From the NCBI RefSeq assembly GCF_001442755.1, contig NZ_CP006370.1, forward strand, positions 186,001 through 250,000: 64,000 nucleotides of DNA. Direction: 5' to 3'. Within the stretch, counting starts at the first letter, position 1. Every line of letters starts with the position of its first letter. The translations under genes were made by a program, and so were the position numbers. The notes under the pieces were generated by a model. It searched no databases and had not been told where the DNA came from. It saw nothing but the letters and a program-made list of their open reading frames with translations. Of the stretch, positions 10,306 to 18,707 are shown one piece after another. The DNA comes from Aureimonas sp. AU20 (GTDB taxonomy: Bacteria; Pseudomonadota; Alphaproteobacteria; Rhizobiales; Rhizobiaceae).

Positions 10306-11355
10306 CTAGGCTTCGCTGTTCCGCGCCAGGGGAACGAAGTCGGCGACGGCCAGTTCGAAGGACACGCGATCCCCCACGCGAAACGGAGAGCCGTGGGGCG
10401 CGTGGACGAGATGCTGCGCGCCGTCCGGCGTCGCCACCCAGAGCGTCGCGTCGTGGCCCTTGAACTCGCGTTCCACGACGAGCGCCGAGAAGGTCTCGCT
10501 CGCGGCGGCCGTCAGCCGGATATGCTCGGGGCGGATCGAGAGGAGGACGTCGCCGTCCGCCGTTCCGCGAAGAGCCGCCCGGCCGAAGGGCGTTTCCACC
10601 TCACCGCCCCTCGCCCGGGCGCGCACGAGATTGGTTCGCCCCAGAAAGCTCGCGACGAAACCCGTGGCGGGCCGGTCGTAGACTTCGTCCGGCGTCCCGA
10701 TCTGCTCGATGCGCCCCTCGCGCATCACGCAGACCCGATCGGCGAAGGACAGGGCCTCCTCCTGATCATGAGTGACAAAGACGGCGCCGACGCCGCTCGC
10801 CTTCAGAAGCGAGCGGATTTCGCGGCGCGTCGTCTGCCGCAGGGCCGCGTCGAGATTGGAAAAGGGCTCGTCGAGAAGGATGGCGTCCGGGCGGGCCGCG
10901 AAGGCGCGGGCGAGCGCCACGCGCTGCTGCTGGCCGCCGGACAGCTGGTCGGGAAAGCGGCTCTCGAAGCCGGACAGGCCGACCATCTCCACGAAGGGCC
11001 TTGCCTCCGCCGCGCGGCGGGCGCGCGGCACCTGGGGCATGGCGAAGCCGACATTCCCCGCCACCGTCAGATGCGGAAACAGCGCATAGTCCTGAAACAC
11101 GATGCCGATGCCGCGCCGCTCCGGCGCGAGCCCTTCGATCCGGCGGCCGCGCAGGTGGATCTCGCCCGCGTCCGGCGGCTCGAAGCCGGCGATCATGCGC
11201 AGCGTCGTGGACTTGCCGCAGCCGGACGGGCCGATCAGCGCCAGGATTTCGCCGGGCTGGAGATCGAACCCGACCTCGCGCACGGCGGCCACCGCGCCGA
11301 ACCGACGCGCGAGCCCGCGCACCTGGAGAAGCGGCGCGTCAGGGGCCTTCGTCAA
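10306..11355 (-). CDS. fbpC: Ferric iron ABC transporter ATPase (FbpC-like)
   Basis: A 349-residue ATPase with Walker A GPSGCGKST, signature LSGGQQQR, Walker B ILLDEPFSNLD and the switch histidine in VFVTHDQEEA. A C-terminal TOBE-type domain follows (SIRPEHIRLTA). This arrangement fits the FbpC/PotA/CysA class; the partner permease and binding protein point to ferric iron. Its ATG at 11355 overlaps the permease stop (ATGA), so the two are translationally coupled. It is the last gene of the three-gene iron operon. Thiamine or another solute is possible, but the binding-protein motif favours iron. Confidence 0.9.
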   Translation of the reverse strand: MTKAPDAPLLQVRGLARRFGAVAAVREVGFDLQPGEILALIGPSGCGKSTTLRMIAGFEPPDAGEIHLRGRRIEGLAPERRGIGIVFQDYALFPHLTVAGNVGFAMPQVPRARRAAEARPFVEMVGLSGFESRFPDQLSGGQQQRVALARAFAARPDAILLDEPFSNLDAALRQTTRREIRSLLKASGVGAVFVTHDQEEALSFADRVCVMREGRIEQIGTPDEVYDRPATGFVASFLGRTNLVRARARGGEVETPFGRAALRGTADGDVLLSIRPEHIRLTAAASETFSALVVEREFKGHDATLWVATPDGAQHLVHAPHGSPFRVGDRVSFELAVADFVPLARNSEA

Positions 11356-12929
11356 TGCCGCCCTCCCTCGTGGCGCATGATGAGCCCGACGAAAAGGCTG
11401 GAGAACAGGATCGTGACGAGAGCGTAGGGAGCGGCTTCCAGGAGCATGCCTTCGTTGGTGCGCGAGAAGATGGTCATGGACAGGGTGGTGTAGCCCGTGG
11501 GCGCGAGAAGAAAGGTGATGGGCAGTTCCTTCACCACGACGATGAAGACGAGGAGCCCGCCTGCCACCAGCGGCCGGGCGAGGCGCGGGAGCGTCGCCCC
11601 GGCAAAGGCGGACAGCGGCCCCCGGCCGAGCGAGCGCGCCGCCTCCTCCGGCCTCTGCCCCATCTGGAGGAGCGCGCTGCGAACCGGCCCCACGGCCAGC
11701 GCCAGAAACGAAAAGGCATAGGCCAGCATCAGAAGCGGCAGCGTCTGGTAGAGAAAGGGCGCGGCCGAAAGGGCGAAGAACACGGCGGCGAGCGCGAAGG
11801 CGAGCGGGGGCACGGCATAGCCGAAATAGCTGAGGCGCTCCGCGAGAGCCGCGAGCGGGCCGCGATGGCGCGCCGCCAGAAGCGCGACGGGGAGCGCCAG
11901 AAGCGCGGCGAAAAGCGCGGAGGGCAGCGCCGCCAGCACTGTCCGCCCGGCCACCATGCCCAGCGCCGGCCAGTCGATCTCGGCGGGCGCGCGGCCGAGC
12001 CAGAAGAGGATCACGAAAAACGGCAGGCCGAGCGAGGCGAGTTGCACCAGCCCGCAGAAGAGGAGCGCCGGCCAGCGCCAGCGGCCGAGCGGCACCGGCT
12101 CGGCCGCGCGGGGCACGCCGGTTCCCGTTCGCCCGAAGCGCCGCCTGCGCGACAGCCAGCCCTCACCCATCAGCATCGCGCCGGCCAGCGCCATCAGCAT
12201 CAGCGACAGGCAGGCGGCGTAGACCCGGTCGAAGGCGCCGGCATACTGGTTGTAGATGGCGAAGGAGAAGGTCTCGTAGCGCATCAGCGCCACCCCGCCG
12301 AAATCGCCCAGCACATAGAGCGTCACCACCAGCCAGCCCGACAGGAGGGCCGGTCGCAGATGGGGCAGCGTCACGGTGCAAAACGCATTGGCGCGCGAGC
12401 GGCCGAGCGAGCGCGCCGTTTCCTCCAGGCTGGGGTCGAGGCCGAGGAGCGCCGCCCGAAGGTTCAGATAGAGATAGGGGAACGTGTAGAGCGAGAGCGC
12501 CAGCGTCGCGCCGGGCAGGCCTTGGAGGCGCGGCAGGGTCAGGCCGAAGACATGGTTGAGCGGGCCGTAATAGCCGGACAGGCCGATCAGCGCATAGGCC
12601 ATGACATAGCCCGGCACCGCCAGCGGCATCACCGCGAGATAGCCGAACAGGCGACGGGCCGGCAGATCGGTCCGCACCGTGATCCAGGCGAGCGGCAGGG
12701 CGATCAGCGTGCCGAGCGCGGCGACGCAGGCGGCGAGCTTCAGCGTATTGCCGACGAGCTCCAGCGTGCGCCAACGCAGGACGAGAGCAGCCAGCGTCCC
12801 GGCGTCGGCCTCGGCCGCGCGGGCCAGGAGATAGACGAAAGGCACGAGCATGCCCGCCCCCACGAGAAGCGCGGGAGCGAGCAGGGCCAAGGGCGGACGC
12901 GCCACACCGGCGCGCCAGGAAGGGGCCAA
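11352..12929 (-). CDS. fbpB: Ferric iron ABC transporter permease (FbpB-like, fused double permease)
   Basis: A 525-residue permease with two BPD_transp_1 halves in one chain, about 12 TM helices, as in FbpB/SfuB. EAA-type loops appear in each half: EETARSLGRSRANAFCTVTLPHLRP near residue 190 and EEAARSLGRGPLSAFAGATLPRL near residue 430. It starts 16 bp after the binding-protein stop. The internal duplication means that one protein forms the whole channel. The spacing and ATGA overlap show a tight fbpABC-type operon. Confidence 0.92.
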   Translation of the reverse strand: MAPSWRAGVARPPLALLAPALLVGAGMLVPFVYLLARAAEADAGTLAALVLRWRTLELVGNTLKLAACVAALGTLIALPLAWITVRTDLPARRLFGYLAVMPLAVPGYVMAYALIGLSGYYGPLNHVFGLTLPRLQGLPGATLALSLYTFPYLYLNLRAALLGLDPSLEETARSLGRSRANAFCTVTLPHLRPALLSGWLVVTLYVLGDFGGVALMRYETFSFAIYNQYAGAFDRVYAACLSLMLMALAGAMLMGEGWLSRRRRFGRTGTGVPRAAEPVPLGRWRWPALLFCGLVQLASLGLPFFVILFWLGRAPAEIDWPALGMVAGRTVLAALPSALFAALLALPVALLAARHRGPLAALAERLSYFGYAVPPLAFALAAVFFALSAAPFLYQTLPLLMLAYAFSFLALAVGPVRSALLQMGQRPEEAARSLGRGPLSAFAGATLPRLARPLVAGGLLVFIVVVKELPITFLLAPTGYTTLSMTIFSRTNEGMLLEAAPYALVTILFSSLFVGLIMRHEGGRH

Positions 12930-12945
12930 AGCGGTCAGCGGAGGC

Positions 12946-13938
12946 TCACAGGAGGTTGGCGGACCGAAGAAGCTCCAGCGTGCCCGGCAGATCGGAGAGT
13001 TGATCGAGCGGCACGTTCGGCGCGGCCGTCTCCACGGTGGCGACGCTCGTCAAAGTGGCGTTGGGGATAACGCCCTTGATGACGGGATACTCGTTGCCGC
13101 TGGAGGTGAAATATTGCTGCACAGCGGGCGTCAGCAGGAAGGCGGCGAAACGCTCGGCGGCCTCCTTGGAGTCGCTCGTCTCCAGAATGCCGACGCCCGC
13201 GACGTTCAGGAGATTGCCGATGTCGCCGTCTGCGAAGAAGCGCTGTTCCACCGGGAACTTGTCGTCCCGCCCCTTGAAGCGACCGAGATAGTAGTTGTTG
13301 GTCAACGCCGCATCGATCTCGCCATCGGCGATGGCCTGCACCAGGGCGACATTGTTCCGATAGGCCTTGGCCCCGTTGGCGACCATGCCGTCCACCCACG
13401 CCTTGGCGGCCTCCTCGCCTTCCTTGACGCGCAGCGCCGTCACGAAGGACTGGAACGAGCCGTTGCTCGGCGCCCAGCCCACACGGCCCTTCCAGGCCGC
13501 GTCAGTGAGGCCGAGAACGCTTTTCGGCAGCGTGTCGGCGGGCGCCCGCTCCGGCGAGTGGACGATGACGCGCGCGCGGGCGCTGGTGCCGATCCATTTG
13601 CCGTCCGCGCTCTTGAAGTGCTCGGGCTGGTTCTGGCCGACATGGGCCGGCATCTTGGCGAAGAGCTTGTCGGTCGCGCCGAGCGCGCCGCCGTCCTGCG
13701 CCCAGAACAGATCCGCCGGCGACTTCGCGCCCTCCTCCTGCAGGAGGGCGGCCAGTTCCGCCGTGCCGGCATAGCGAACCTCGACGTCGAGACCGCTTTC
13801 GGTCTCGAACATCTCGATCACCGGCGCGACGAAGGCCTCGCCCCGCCCGGAATAGATCGTCAGGTCGGCGGCCGCGGCCGTTCCCGCCGCGAGGCAGAGG
13901 GAAAGGCCGGCAAGGCCGGAGAGGAGAAGGGTCTTCAT
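12946..13938 (-). CDS. fbpA: Ferric iron ABC transporter substrate-binding protein (FbpA-like)
   Basis: A 330-residue periplasmic protein. The signal peptide covers about residues 1-23 (MKTLLLSGLAGLSLCLAAGTAAA). The mature protein begins ADLTIYSGRGEAFVAPVI, as in FbpA-type iron-binding proteins. The paired tyrosines in ALTNNYYLGRF are the expected Fe(III) ligands. It is the first gene of the iron operon. An upstream GGAGTTGAT serves as ribosome-binding site. A TGA-N9-TCA motif about 180 bp upstream resembles the iron-responsive IRO box, in line with iron-dependent control. Confidence 0.92.
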   Translation of the reverse strand: MKTLLLSGLAGLSLCLAAGTAAAADLTIYSGRGEAFVAPVIEMFETESGLDVEVRYAGTAELAALLQEEGAKSPADLFWAQDGGALGATDKLFAKMPAHVGQNQPEHFKSADGKWIGTSARARVIVHSPERAPADTLPKSVLGLTDAAWKGRVGWAPSNGSFQSFVTALRVKEGEEAAKAWVDGMVANGAKAYRNNVALVQAIADGEIDAALTNNYYLGRFKGRDDKFPVEQRFFADGDIGNLLNVAGVGILETSDSKEAAERFAAFLLTPAVQQYFTSSGNEYPVIKGVIPNATLTSVATVETAAPNVPLDQLSDLPGTLELLRSANLL

Positions 13939-14118
13939 GGGATCAACTCCGAACGTCGAACGGATCGCGATAAACCAAGATGATCGCCCTCCATCTTTCC
14001 GCCTCCAATGAAACGGGTCCGGAAAGAGCGACGAAAAGTCGGATGTCGGCGAAGCAGACCAAGACGAAACCGCGTCAGTTGAGCGATTTAGACCTGTTCC
14101 AACTTGCGCCGCGAAACA

Positions 14119-14133
14119 TGACTTTTTCTTTCA
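14119..14133. promoter_or_regulatory. Candidate RirA-type IRO box
   Basis: TGACTTTTTCTTTCA matches the TGA-N9-TCA form known for RirA iron-responsive operators in rhizobia. It lies about 180 bp upstream of the iron-binding-protein start, in an AT-rich patch. The six fixed bases alone arise by chance about once in 4 kb, so the call depends on context. Confidence 0.4.
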
Positions 14134-14265
14134 ATTTTCGGCGGCCGCCGCAATCGGCCCGGCTATCACAAAGCAGTAATCACGATCGCTTATCTCTTCT
14201 GGGCAAGACTTAACGCTCGGAACCCGTTTGGGAATTCGGCGAGGCCTCTTGAGGACCGGATCGAT

Positions 14266-14344
14266 CGCCAGACACTTTTCTGGCGGACGGAGAGCTGGAA
14301 CAGACGGAGACCGTCTTTAAAGACAGCCCGTCGATTCGGCTGTC
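14266..14344. other. Cluster of three hairpins
   Basis: Three inverted repeats follow each other: CGCCAG (14266-14271) with CTGGCG (14280-14285); AGACGG (14302-14307) with CCGTCT (14311-14316); GACAGCC (14322-14328) with GGCTGTC (14338-14344). None is followed by a clear T-run, so simple terminators are not supported. A structured RNA, a leader or protein-binding sites are possible. Individually, stems this short occur by chance. Confidence 0.35.
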
Positions 14345-14496
14345 GCAGAGATCCGCCCGCCAGACCCCGGATCTTGGCCGAGGGAGAAGCTGACGTTTCT
14401 GCTTCGGGAACGGGTTCGCTCATAGGCCGACCGCGCTCGGGCGGCCGAAGGCGTCCGCCATGTCGTGCGTCCTCGCTTCGTGAGGCCCGCGAGGGA

Positions 14497-15552
14497 CTAT
14501 CTGTTGGCGATCACGCGGAAGTCGAACCCGTCCACGGCGGCGATGTGGATGGGGTGCCGATTGCCCGTCGCCACGTCGGTTTCGAAACCGCGCGCGGTGC
14601 GCTTCTGCGCGGAGCGGCCGAGTTTGCGCACGATGTCGCTTGAGCGAAGGCTCTCCGCCGCCTCCGCGAGGCCGCTCAGGCAATGCACCCCCTCGTAAAG
14701 GGATTCCCCGAAGGCATTGGGCGGCGCGGGGCTCGTGCCGAACTGCTGATGGTATTTCTCCAGGAACGCATCGTTGTTGCGGGACCGCAGGTTGGAGAAA
14801 TAGGCCGAGGAGACATAGAGATTCTCGGTGCAGTCCGCCCCTATTCCGTAGAGGATCGTCTCGTCGATCGCGGTGCTGAAGCGCAGGATGCCGGCCGCCA
14901 GCCCTGAGGCGGCGAAGGCCCGGTTGAACAGGATCGCCTCGTGCCCCAAGAGCCAGGACAGGACGACATGGGGCTTCGAGCGCCGGATGCGCGAGAGGAC
15001 GAGGTCGTGATCCTCCAGGCCGAACGGCACCTCCATCTCGCCGACGACGTGCCCGCCGCCGTCGCCGATCAGGCGCCGCGCCTCGGCCATGGAGCGCTGC
15101 GGCCAGAGATAGTCGTTGCCGAGCAGGAAGAAGCGCGAGGCGCGCTTTTCGCTGGCCAGCCAGTCGATGCCGGGCTTCAGCAACTCTTCCGCCGTTTCGC
15201 CGATCGTGATGATCCCGGGATCGTTTTCCGCCCCCTCGAACTGCGGCGTATAGAGGAAGGGAATGCGCCCGCGCGTGGCGTTTCGGATCGGCTGGCGCGC
15301 CGAACTCGGCACCATGGCGACGATGCAGTCGACCGCGTCGAGATCGACGATCGCAAGGGCCGCCTCGACGGCGCTGCGGTCGCTCGCGCCGGTGTCGCGC
15401 AGGACCAGTTCGACCTCCCGCCCCCGGATGCCGCCCGCCGCGTTGATCTCGCAGGCGGCCAGAAGCGCACTGGCCTCGCAGGAAGGCGCCCAGATGCCCG
15501 CAGGTCCGCTTCGCGGAATCAGGATTCCGATTTTGAGAGCGCTCCGCGCCAT
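14497..15552 (-). CDS. Periplasmic-binding-protein homologue without signal peptide (AmiC/UrtA-like)
   Basis: A 351-residue protein of the type I periplasmic-binding fold (Peripla_BP_5/6; related to AmiC, UrtA and FmdD). It begins directly with the first beta strand (LKIGILIPRSGPAGIWAPSCEASALLAACEINAAGG) with no secretory signal in front, and continues with the typical GASDRSAVEAALAIVDLDAVDCIVAMV and FLYTPQFEG segments. ABC-importer relatives need a signal peptide, so this form may be a cytoplasmic amide/amino-acid sensor like AmiC. Neither permease genes nor an amiR-like antiterminator gene lies next to it. The start at 15552 has GGCAGG upstream; no in-frame extension restores a signal peptide. 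Ligand unknown. Confidence 0.8.
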   Translation of the reverse strand: MARSALKIGILIPRSGPAGIWAPSCEASALLAACEINAAGGIRGREVELVLRDTGASDRSAVEAALAIVDLDAVDCIVAMVPSSARQPIRNATRGRIPFLYTPQFEGAENDPGIITIGETAEELLKPGIDWLASEKRASRFFLLGNDYLWPQRSMAEARRLIGDGGGHVVGEMEVPFGLEDHDLVLSRIRRSKPHVVLSWLLGHEAILFNRAFAASGLAAGILRFSTAIDETILYGIGADCTENLYVSSAYFSNLRSRNNDAFLEKYHQQFGTSPAPPNAFGESLYEGVHCLSGLAEAAESLRSSDIVRKLGRSAQKRTARGFETDVATGNRHPIHIAAVDGFDFRVIANR

Positions 15553-15671
15553 CGCCTGCCACGGTCCTTCCGCTTGAACCTAACGCAACGATATACCGCC
15601 TTTGCGCCCGTGACACGATCGGAACGCGCGAGCAGTTCGCGCCACCCAGCCGAAGGACGCCGGCTCCGGCC

Positions 15672-16748
15672 TCATCTCGCCTCTCCGGGTTCGAAGGGCG
15701 CTGCGCTCTCAAGTTCGAGGAAAAGCGAGGGCAACGGGTGAAGCGCGGCCAGGAGCGCGGCTTCGTCCACCTCTTCCAGACGCGCGGGCGACCAGCGGGG
15801 CGCGCCGTCCTTGTCGATCACGGCCGCGCGCACCCCCTCGTAGAAGTCGTGCCCGGCCAGCATCAGCGCGTCGGCGGCATATTCCCGGTCGAGGCAGGTT
15901 TCGAGATCGGGCGAGGCCTTGGCCGCGCGCAGGAGATGGAGCGTCAGGACGTGGCTGGTCGGCGATCCCCGTTCGAGATGGGCGAGCGTGGCACGGGCGA
16001 AGTCCGATCTCTCCTCGCGCAGCACCGCGATTCCATCGGCCATGCGCCCCGCGCCGAACGCCGCCTCGATCAGCCCGGCATGGGCCGCGAGTTCCGACGG
16101 GCCGGGGTCGGCGGCATGGGCCGCGAGGGCCTCGTCCGCCGACCGCCCCGACGCCAGATGGCCGAGCAGCGCGGGCAGACGTTCGGACGGGACCATCGCG
16201 TCGGCCAGGCCCGCGGCGATCGTGTCCGCCGCGCCGATCGTCGCGCCGGTGAGGCCGATCCACAGCCCGAGGTTTTGGCGCGCGCGAGACAAGGCGAACG
16301 TGCCGCCGACATCGGGGAAATAGCCGATGCGGGTTTCCGGCATGGCGAAGCGCGTGCGCTCGGTGACGACGCGGTGGCTTCCATGAACGGAAAGCCCGAC
16401 GCCGCCGCCCATGCAGATGCCGTCCATCAGGGCGACCCAGGGCTTTCGCAGCCGGGCGATGCGGGCGTTGAGCCGATATTCGGCGGCCCAGAAGGCCATG
16501 GCGGCGGCCGGGTCGCTGCGGCCCAGACTCCAGATCATCTTGATGTCGCCGCCGGCGCAGAGCGCCCGGTCGCCCTCGCCAGTAAGCGCGATCGCGCGGA
16601 TCGCGCCGTCCGCCTCCAGCGCATCCAATCCGCTAGCAATCAGGTGGACCATCTCGAGCGTCAGGCTGTTGAGGGCCTTCGGGCGGTTGAGATGGATGCG
16701 CCCGAGCGCGCCCTCGGTGTAGGTAATGACAGGGGCGGGCTCGTTCAT
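15672..16748 (-). CDS. 3-hydroxyisobutyryl-CoA hydrolase-type enoyl-CoA hydratase family protein
   Basis: A 358-residue crotonase-fold enzyme. The length, the oxyanion-hole motifs (RALCAGGDIKMIW; DGICMGGGVGLSVHGSHRV), ETRIGYFPDVGGTF and the C-terminal ECH_2 extension (LETCLDREYAADALMLAGHDFYEGVRAAVIDKD) are those of 3-hydroxyisobutyryl-CoA hydrolase, which frees 3-hydroxyisobutyrate in valine breakdown. The start at 16748 has AAGGAG in front; a longer frame adds repetitive residues. It ends a six-gene leftward operon of acyl-CoA enzymes. A short-chain enoyl-CoA hydratase role is the alternative. Confidence 0.87.
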   Translation of the reverse strand: MNEPAPVITYTEGALGRIHLNRPKALNSLTLEMVHLIASGLDALEADGAIRAIALTGEGDRALCAGGDIKMIWSLGRSDPAAAMAFWAAEYRLNARIARLRKPWVALMDGICMGGGVGLSVHGSHRVVTERTRFAMPETRIGYFPDVGGTFALSRARQNLGLWIGLTGATIGAADTIAAGLADAMVPSERLPALLGHLASGRSADEALAAHAADPGPSELAAHAGLIEAAFGAGRMADGIAVLREERSDFARATLAHLERGSPTSHVLTLHLLRAAKASPDLETCLDREYAADALMLAGHDFYEGVRAAVIDKDGAPRWSPARLEEVDEAALLAALHPLPSLFLELESAAPFEPGEAR

Positions 16749-16797
16749 CTCGACTCCTTGCACCCTGCCGGACGGGTCTTGCGCCTTGCCGGACGGA

Positions 16798-17571
16798 TCA
16801 TTCGCCGTCATGGAAATTCGGGCGGCGCTTTTCCACGAAGGCGGCCATGCCCTCGCGCTGGTCGCGCGTGCCGAACAGGCGGTGGAACACGGCCCGCTCG
16901 TAGAGAATGCCCTGCTCCAGCGGCAGGTCCTCGGCGCGCAGCACAGCCTCGCGCGCCAGACGCACGGCCGGGCGCGAATAAGCGGCGATCGCGGCCGCCG
17001 CCGCCATCGCCGCCGGCAGGACCTCCGCGTCCGGCACCACGCGCGCCACCAGCCCCGCTCGCAAGGCCTCGTCGGCCGCCATCATGCGCCCGGTCAGATG
17101 CAGGTCCATCGACAAGGCGCGGCCGATCAACTTGGTCATGCGCTGCGTGCCGCCCATGCCGGCGATGACGCCGAGCTTCACCTCGGGCTGGCCGAACTTG
17201 GCCCCTTCCCCGGCAATGGCGAAGTCACACATCATCATCAGTTCGCAGCCGCCGCCCAGCGCATAGCCGTTCACGGCCGCGATCTTGGGGATGCGGCAGC
17301 GGGCGAAGCGATCCCAGACGGCGAAGAAATCGGCCTCTACCATCTCCTCGGCCGACTTGTCGGCCATCTCGGAAATATCCGCCCCGGCGGCGAAGGCGCG
17401 CTCGGAGCCCGTCACCACTACCGCGCCGATGCCGCGATCGGCGTCGAGGCTTTCCACCGCCTCCACCAGTTCGCCCGCCAGCGCGGCGTTCAAGGCGTTG
17501 AGCTGGTCGGGGCGGTTGAGGCGGATCAGCGCGACCCGGCCCTCGCGGCTGACGTCGATCAAGTCCGGCAT
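16798..17571 (-). CDS. Enoyl-CoA hydratase
   Basis: A 257-residue crotonase-family enzyme. Oxyanion-hole motifs are AFAAGADISEMA and NGYALGGGCELMMMCD, and the catalytic Glu region is GQPEVKLGVIAGMGGTQRM, with two Glu-type positions (E in CELMMM and E in PEV) compatible with hydratase chemistry. In this operon it would hydrate methacrylyl-CoA or tiglyl-CoA formed by the neighbouring dehydrogenase. It is nine bases downstream of the dehydrogenase gene and followed closely by the hydrolase gene. Confidence 0.92.
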   Translation of the reverse strand: MPDLIDVSREGRVALIRLNRPDQLNALNAALAGELVEAVESLDADRGIGAVVVTGSERAFAAGADISEMADKSAEEMVEADFFAVWDRFARCRIPKIAAVNGYALGGGCELMMMCDFAIAGEGAKFGQPEVKLGVIAGMGGTQRMTKLIGRALSMDLHLTGRMMAADEALRAGLVARVVPDAEVLPAAMAAAAAIAAYSRPAVRLAREAVLRAEDLPLEQGILYERAVFHRLFGTRDQREGMAAFVEKRRPNFHDGE

Positions 17572-17579
17572 GGGGTCTC

Positions 17580-18707
17580 CTAAAGCTGGCGGGCGATGAC
17601 GAGGCGCTGCACCTCGCTCGTGCCCTCGTAGATCTGGCAGATGCGCGCGTCGCGATAAATCCGCTCGACGGGATAGTCGGCGAGATAGCCGTAGCCGCCA
17701 TGCACCTGGATCGCCGCCGAGCAGACCCTCTCGGCCATTTCGGAGGCGAAAAGCTTGGCCATGGAGGCCTGTGTCAGGCAGGGCTGGCCGGCGTCGCGAA
17801 GGCTGGCGGCGTGGAGCACGAGCTGGCGGGCCGCCTCGATCTCGGTCGCCATGTCGGCGAGTTTGAAGCCGATCGCCTGATGCTCGATGATCGGCTTGCC
17901 GAAGCTCTGGCGGTCCTTTGCATAGGTCGTTGCGGCCTCGAAGGCGGCGCGCGCCATGCCCACGGCCTGCGCGGCGATGCCGATGCGCCCGCCTTCCAGA
18001 TTGGCGAGCGCGATCCGGTAGCCCTCGCCCTCCTCCCCCAGCCGGTTCTCGGCCGGCACGCGCATCCCGTCGAAGGCGATCGCGCAGGTGTCGGTGGAAT
18101 GAAGGCCGAGCTTATGCTCCACCGCCGTCACCGTGTAGCCCGGCGTGTCGGTCGGCACGATGAAGGCGGAAAGGCCCTTCTTGCCGGCCTCGGGGTCGGT
18201 CACCGCGAAAACCAGGATGACATTGCCGTTCTTGCCGGAGGTGATGAACTGCTTGGCCCCGTCGATCACATAGGCGTCGCCGTCGCGCCGGGCTCTGGTG
18301 CGCAAGGCCGAGGCGTCGGACCCCGCCTGCGGCTCGGTGAGGGCGAAGCCGCCGATCCAGGCGCCCGAGGCCATGTTGGGCAGGAAGCGGCGCTTCTGCT
18401 CCTCCGTGCCGAAGCGCAGGATCGGGACGCAGCCGACCGAGGAATGAACCGAAACGATGGTGGAGCAGGCGCCGTCGGCGGCCGCGATCTCCTCCAGCGC
18501 CAGCGCATAGGCGACGACACCGGTTTCCGACCCGCCATAGGCCTCCGGCACCAGCATGCCGAGAAAGCCGAGCGCGCCCATCTCGTCGAGTTCGGCGCGG
18601 GGGAAGCTCCCCTCGCGGTCGCGCTTGGCCGCGCCCGGCGCGAGGCGAGCCTGGGCGAAGTCGCGCACCGCGTCGCGGATCTGCTCCTGCAACTGGTTCA
18701 GCAGCAT
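17580..18707 (-). CDS. Acyl-CoA dehydrogenase (isobutyryl/2-methylbutyryl-type)
   Basis: A 375-residue FAD-dependent acyl-CoA dehydrogenase with the N-terminal, middle and C-terminal ACAD domains: [19 protein letters not shown] and [10 protein letters not shown] (FAD/substrate contacts), then [20 protein letters not shown], and at the end [32 protein letters not shown]. The catalytic Glu is expected at YEGTSE. It introduces the alpha,beta double bond; the adjacent hydratase, hydrolase and thiolase suggest branched short-chain substrates. The start at 18707 shares one base with the thiolase stop (TGATG). Exact chain specificity cannot be read. Confidence 0.92.
   Translation of the reverse strand: MLLNQLQEQIRDAVRDFAQARLAPGAAKRDREGSFPRAELDEMGALGFLGMLVPEAYGGSETGVVAYALALEEIAAADGACSTIVSVHSSVGCVPILRFGTEEQKRRFLPNMASGAWIGGFALTEPQAGSDASALRTRARRDGDAYVIDGAKQFITSGKNGNVILVFAVTDPEAGKKGLSAFIVPTDTPGYTVTAVEHKLGLHSTDTCAIAFDGMRVPAENRLGEEGEGYRIALANLEGGRIGIAAQAVGMARAAFEAATTYAKDRQSFGKPIIEHQAIGFKLADMATEIEAARQLVLHAASLRDAGQPCLTQASMAKLFASEMAERVCSAAIQVHGGYGYLADYPVERIYRDARICQIYEGTSEVQRLVIARQL

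Larger units (their letters stand above)
13939..14496. other. Gene-poor region upstream of the iron operon
   Basis: About 560 bp without a convincing gene, less GC-rich than its surroundings between about 14080 and 14220. It holds the presumed iron-operon promoter, a TGA-N9-TCA motif, and three closely spaced hairpins at 14266-14344. Two short open frames (13980-14213 on plus, 14190-14423 on minus; 77 codons each) lack recognisable domains. Confidence 0.45.

Noticed and set aside
13980..14423. Two overlapping 77-codon frames on opposite strands upstream of fbpA
   Set aside because: No domains and no supported start; they lie in a low-GC promoter-like area.
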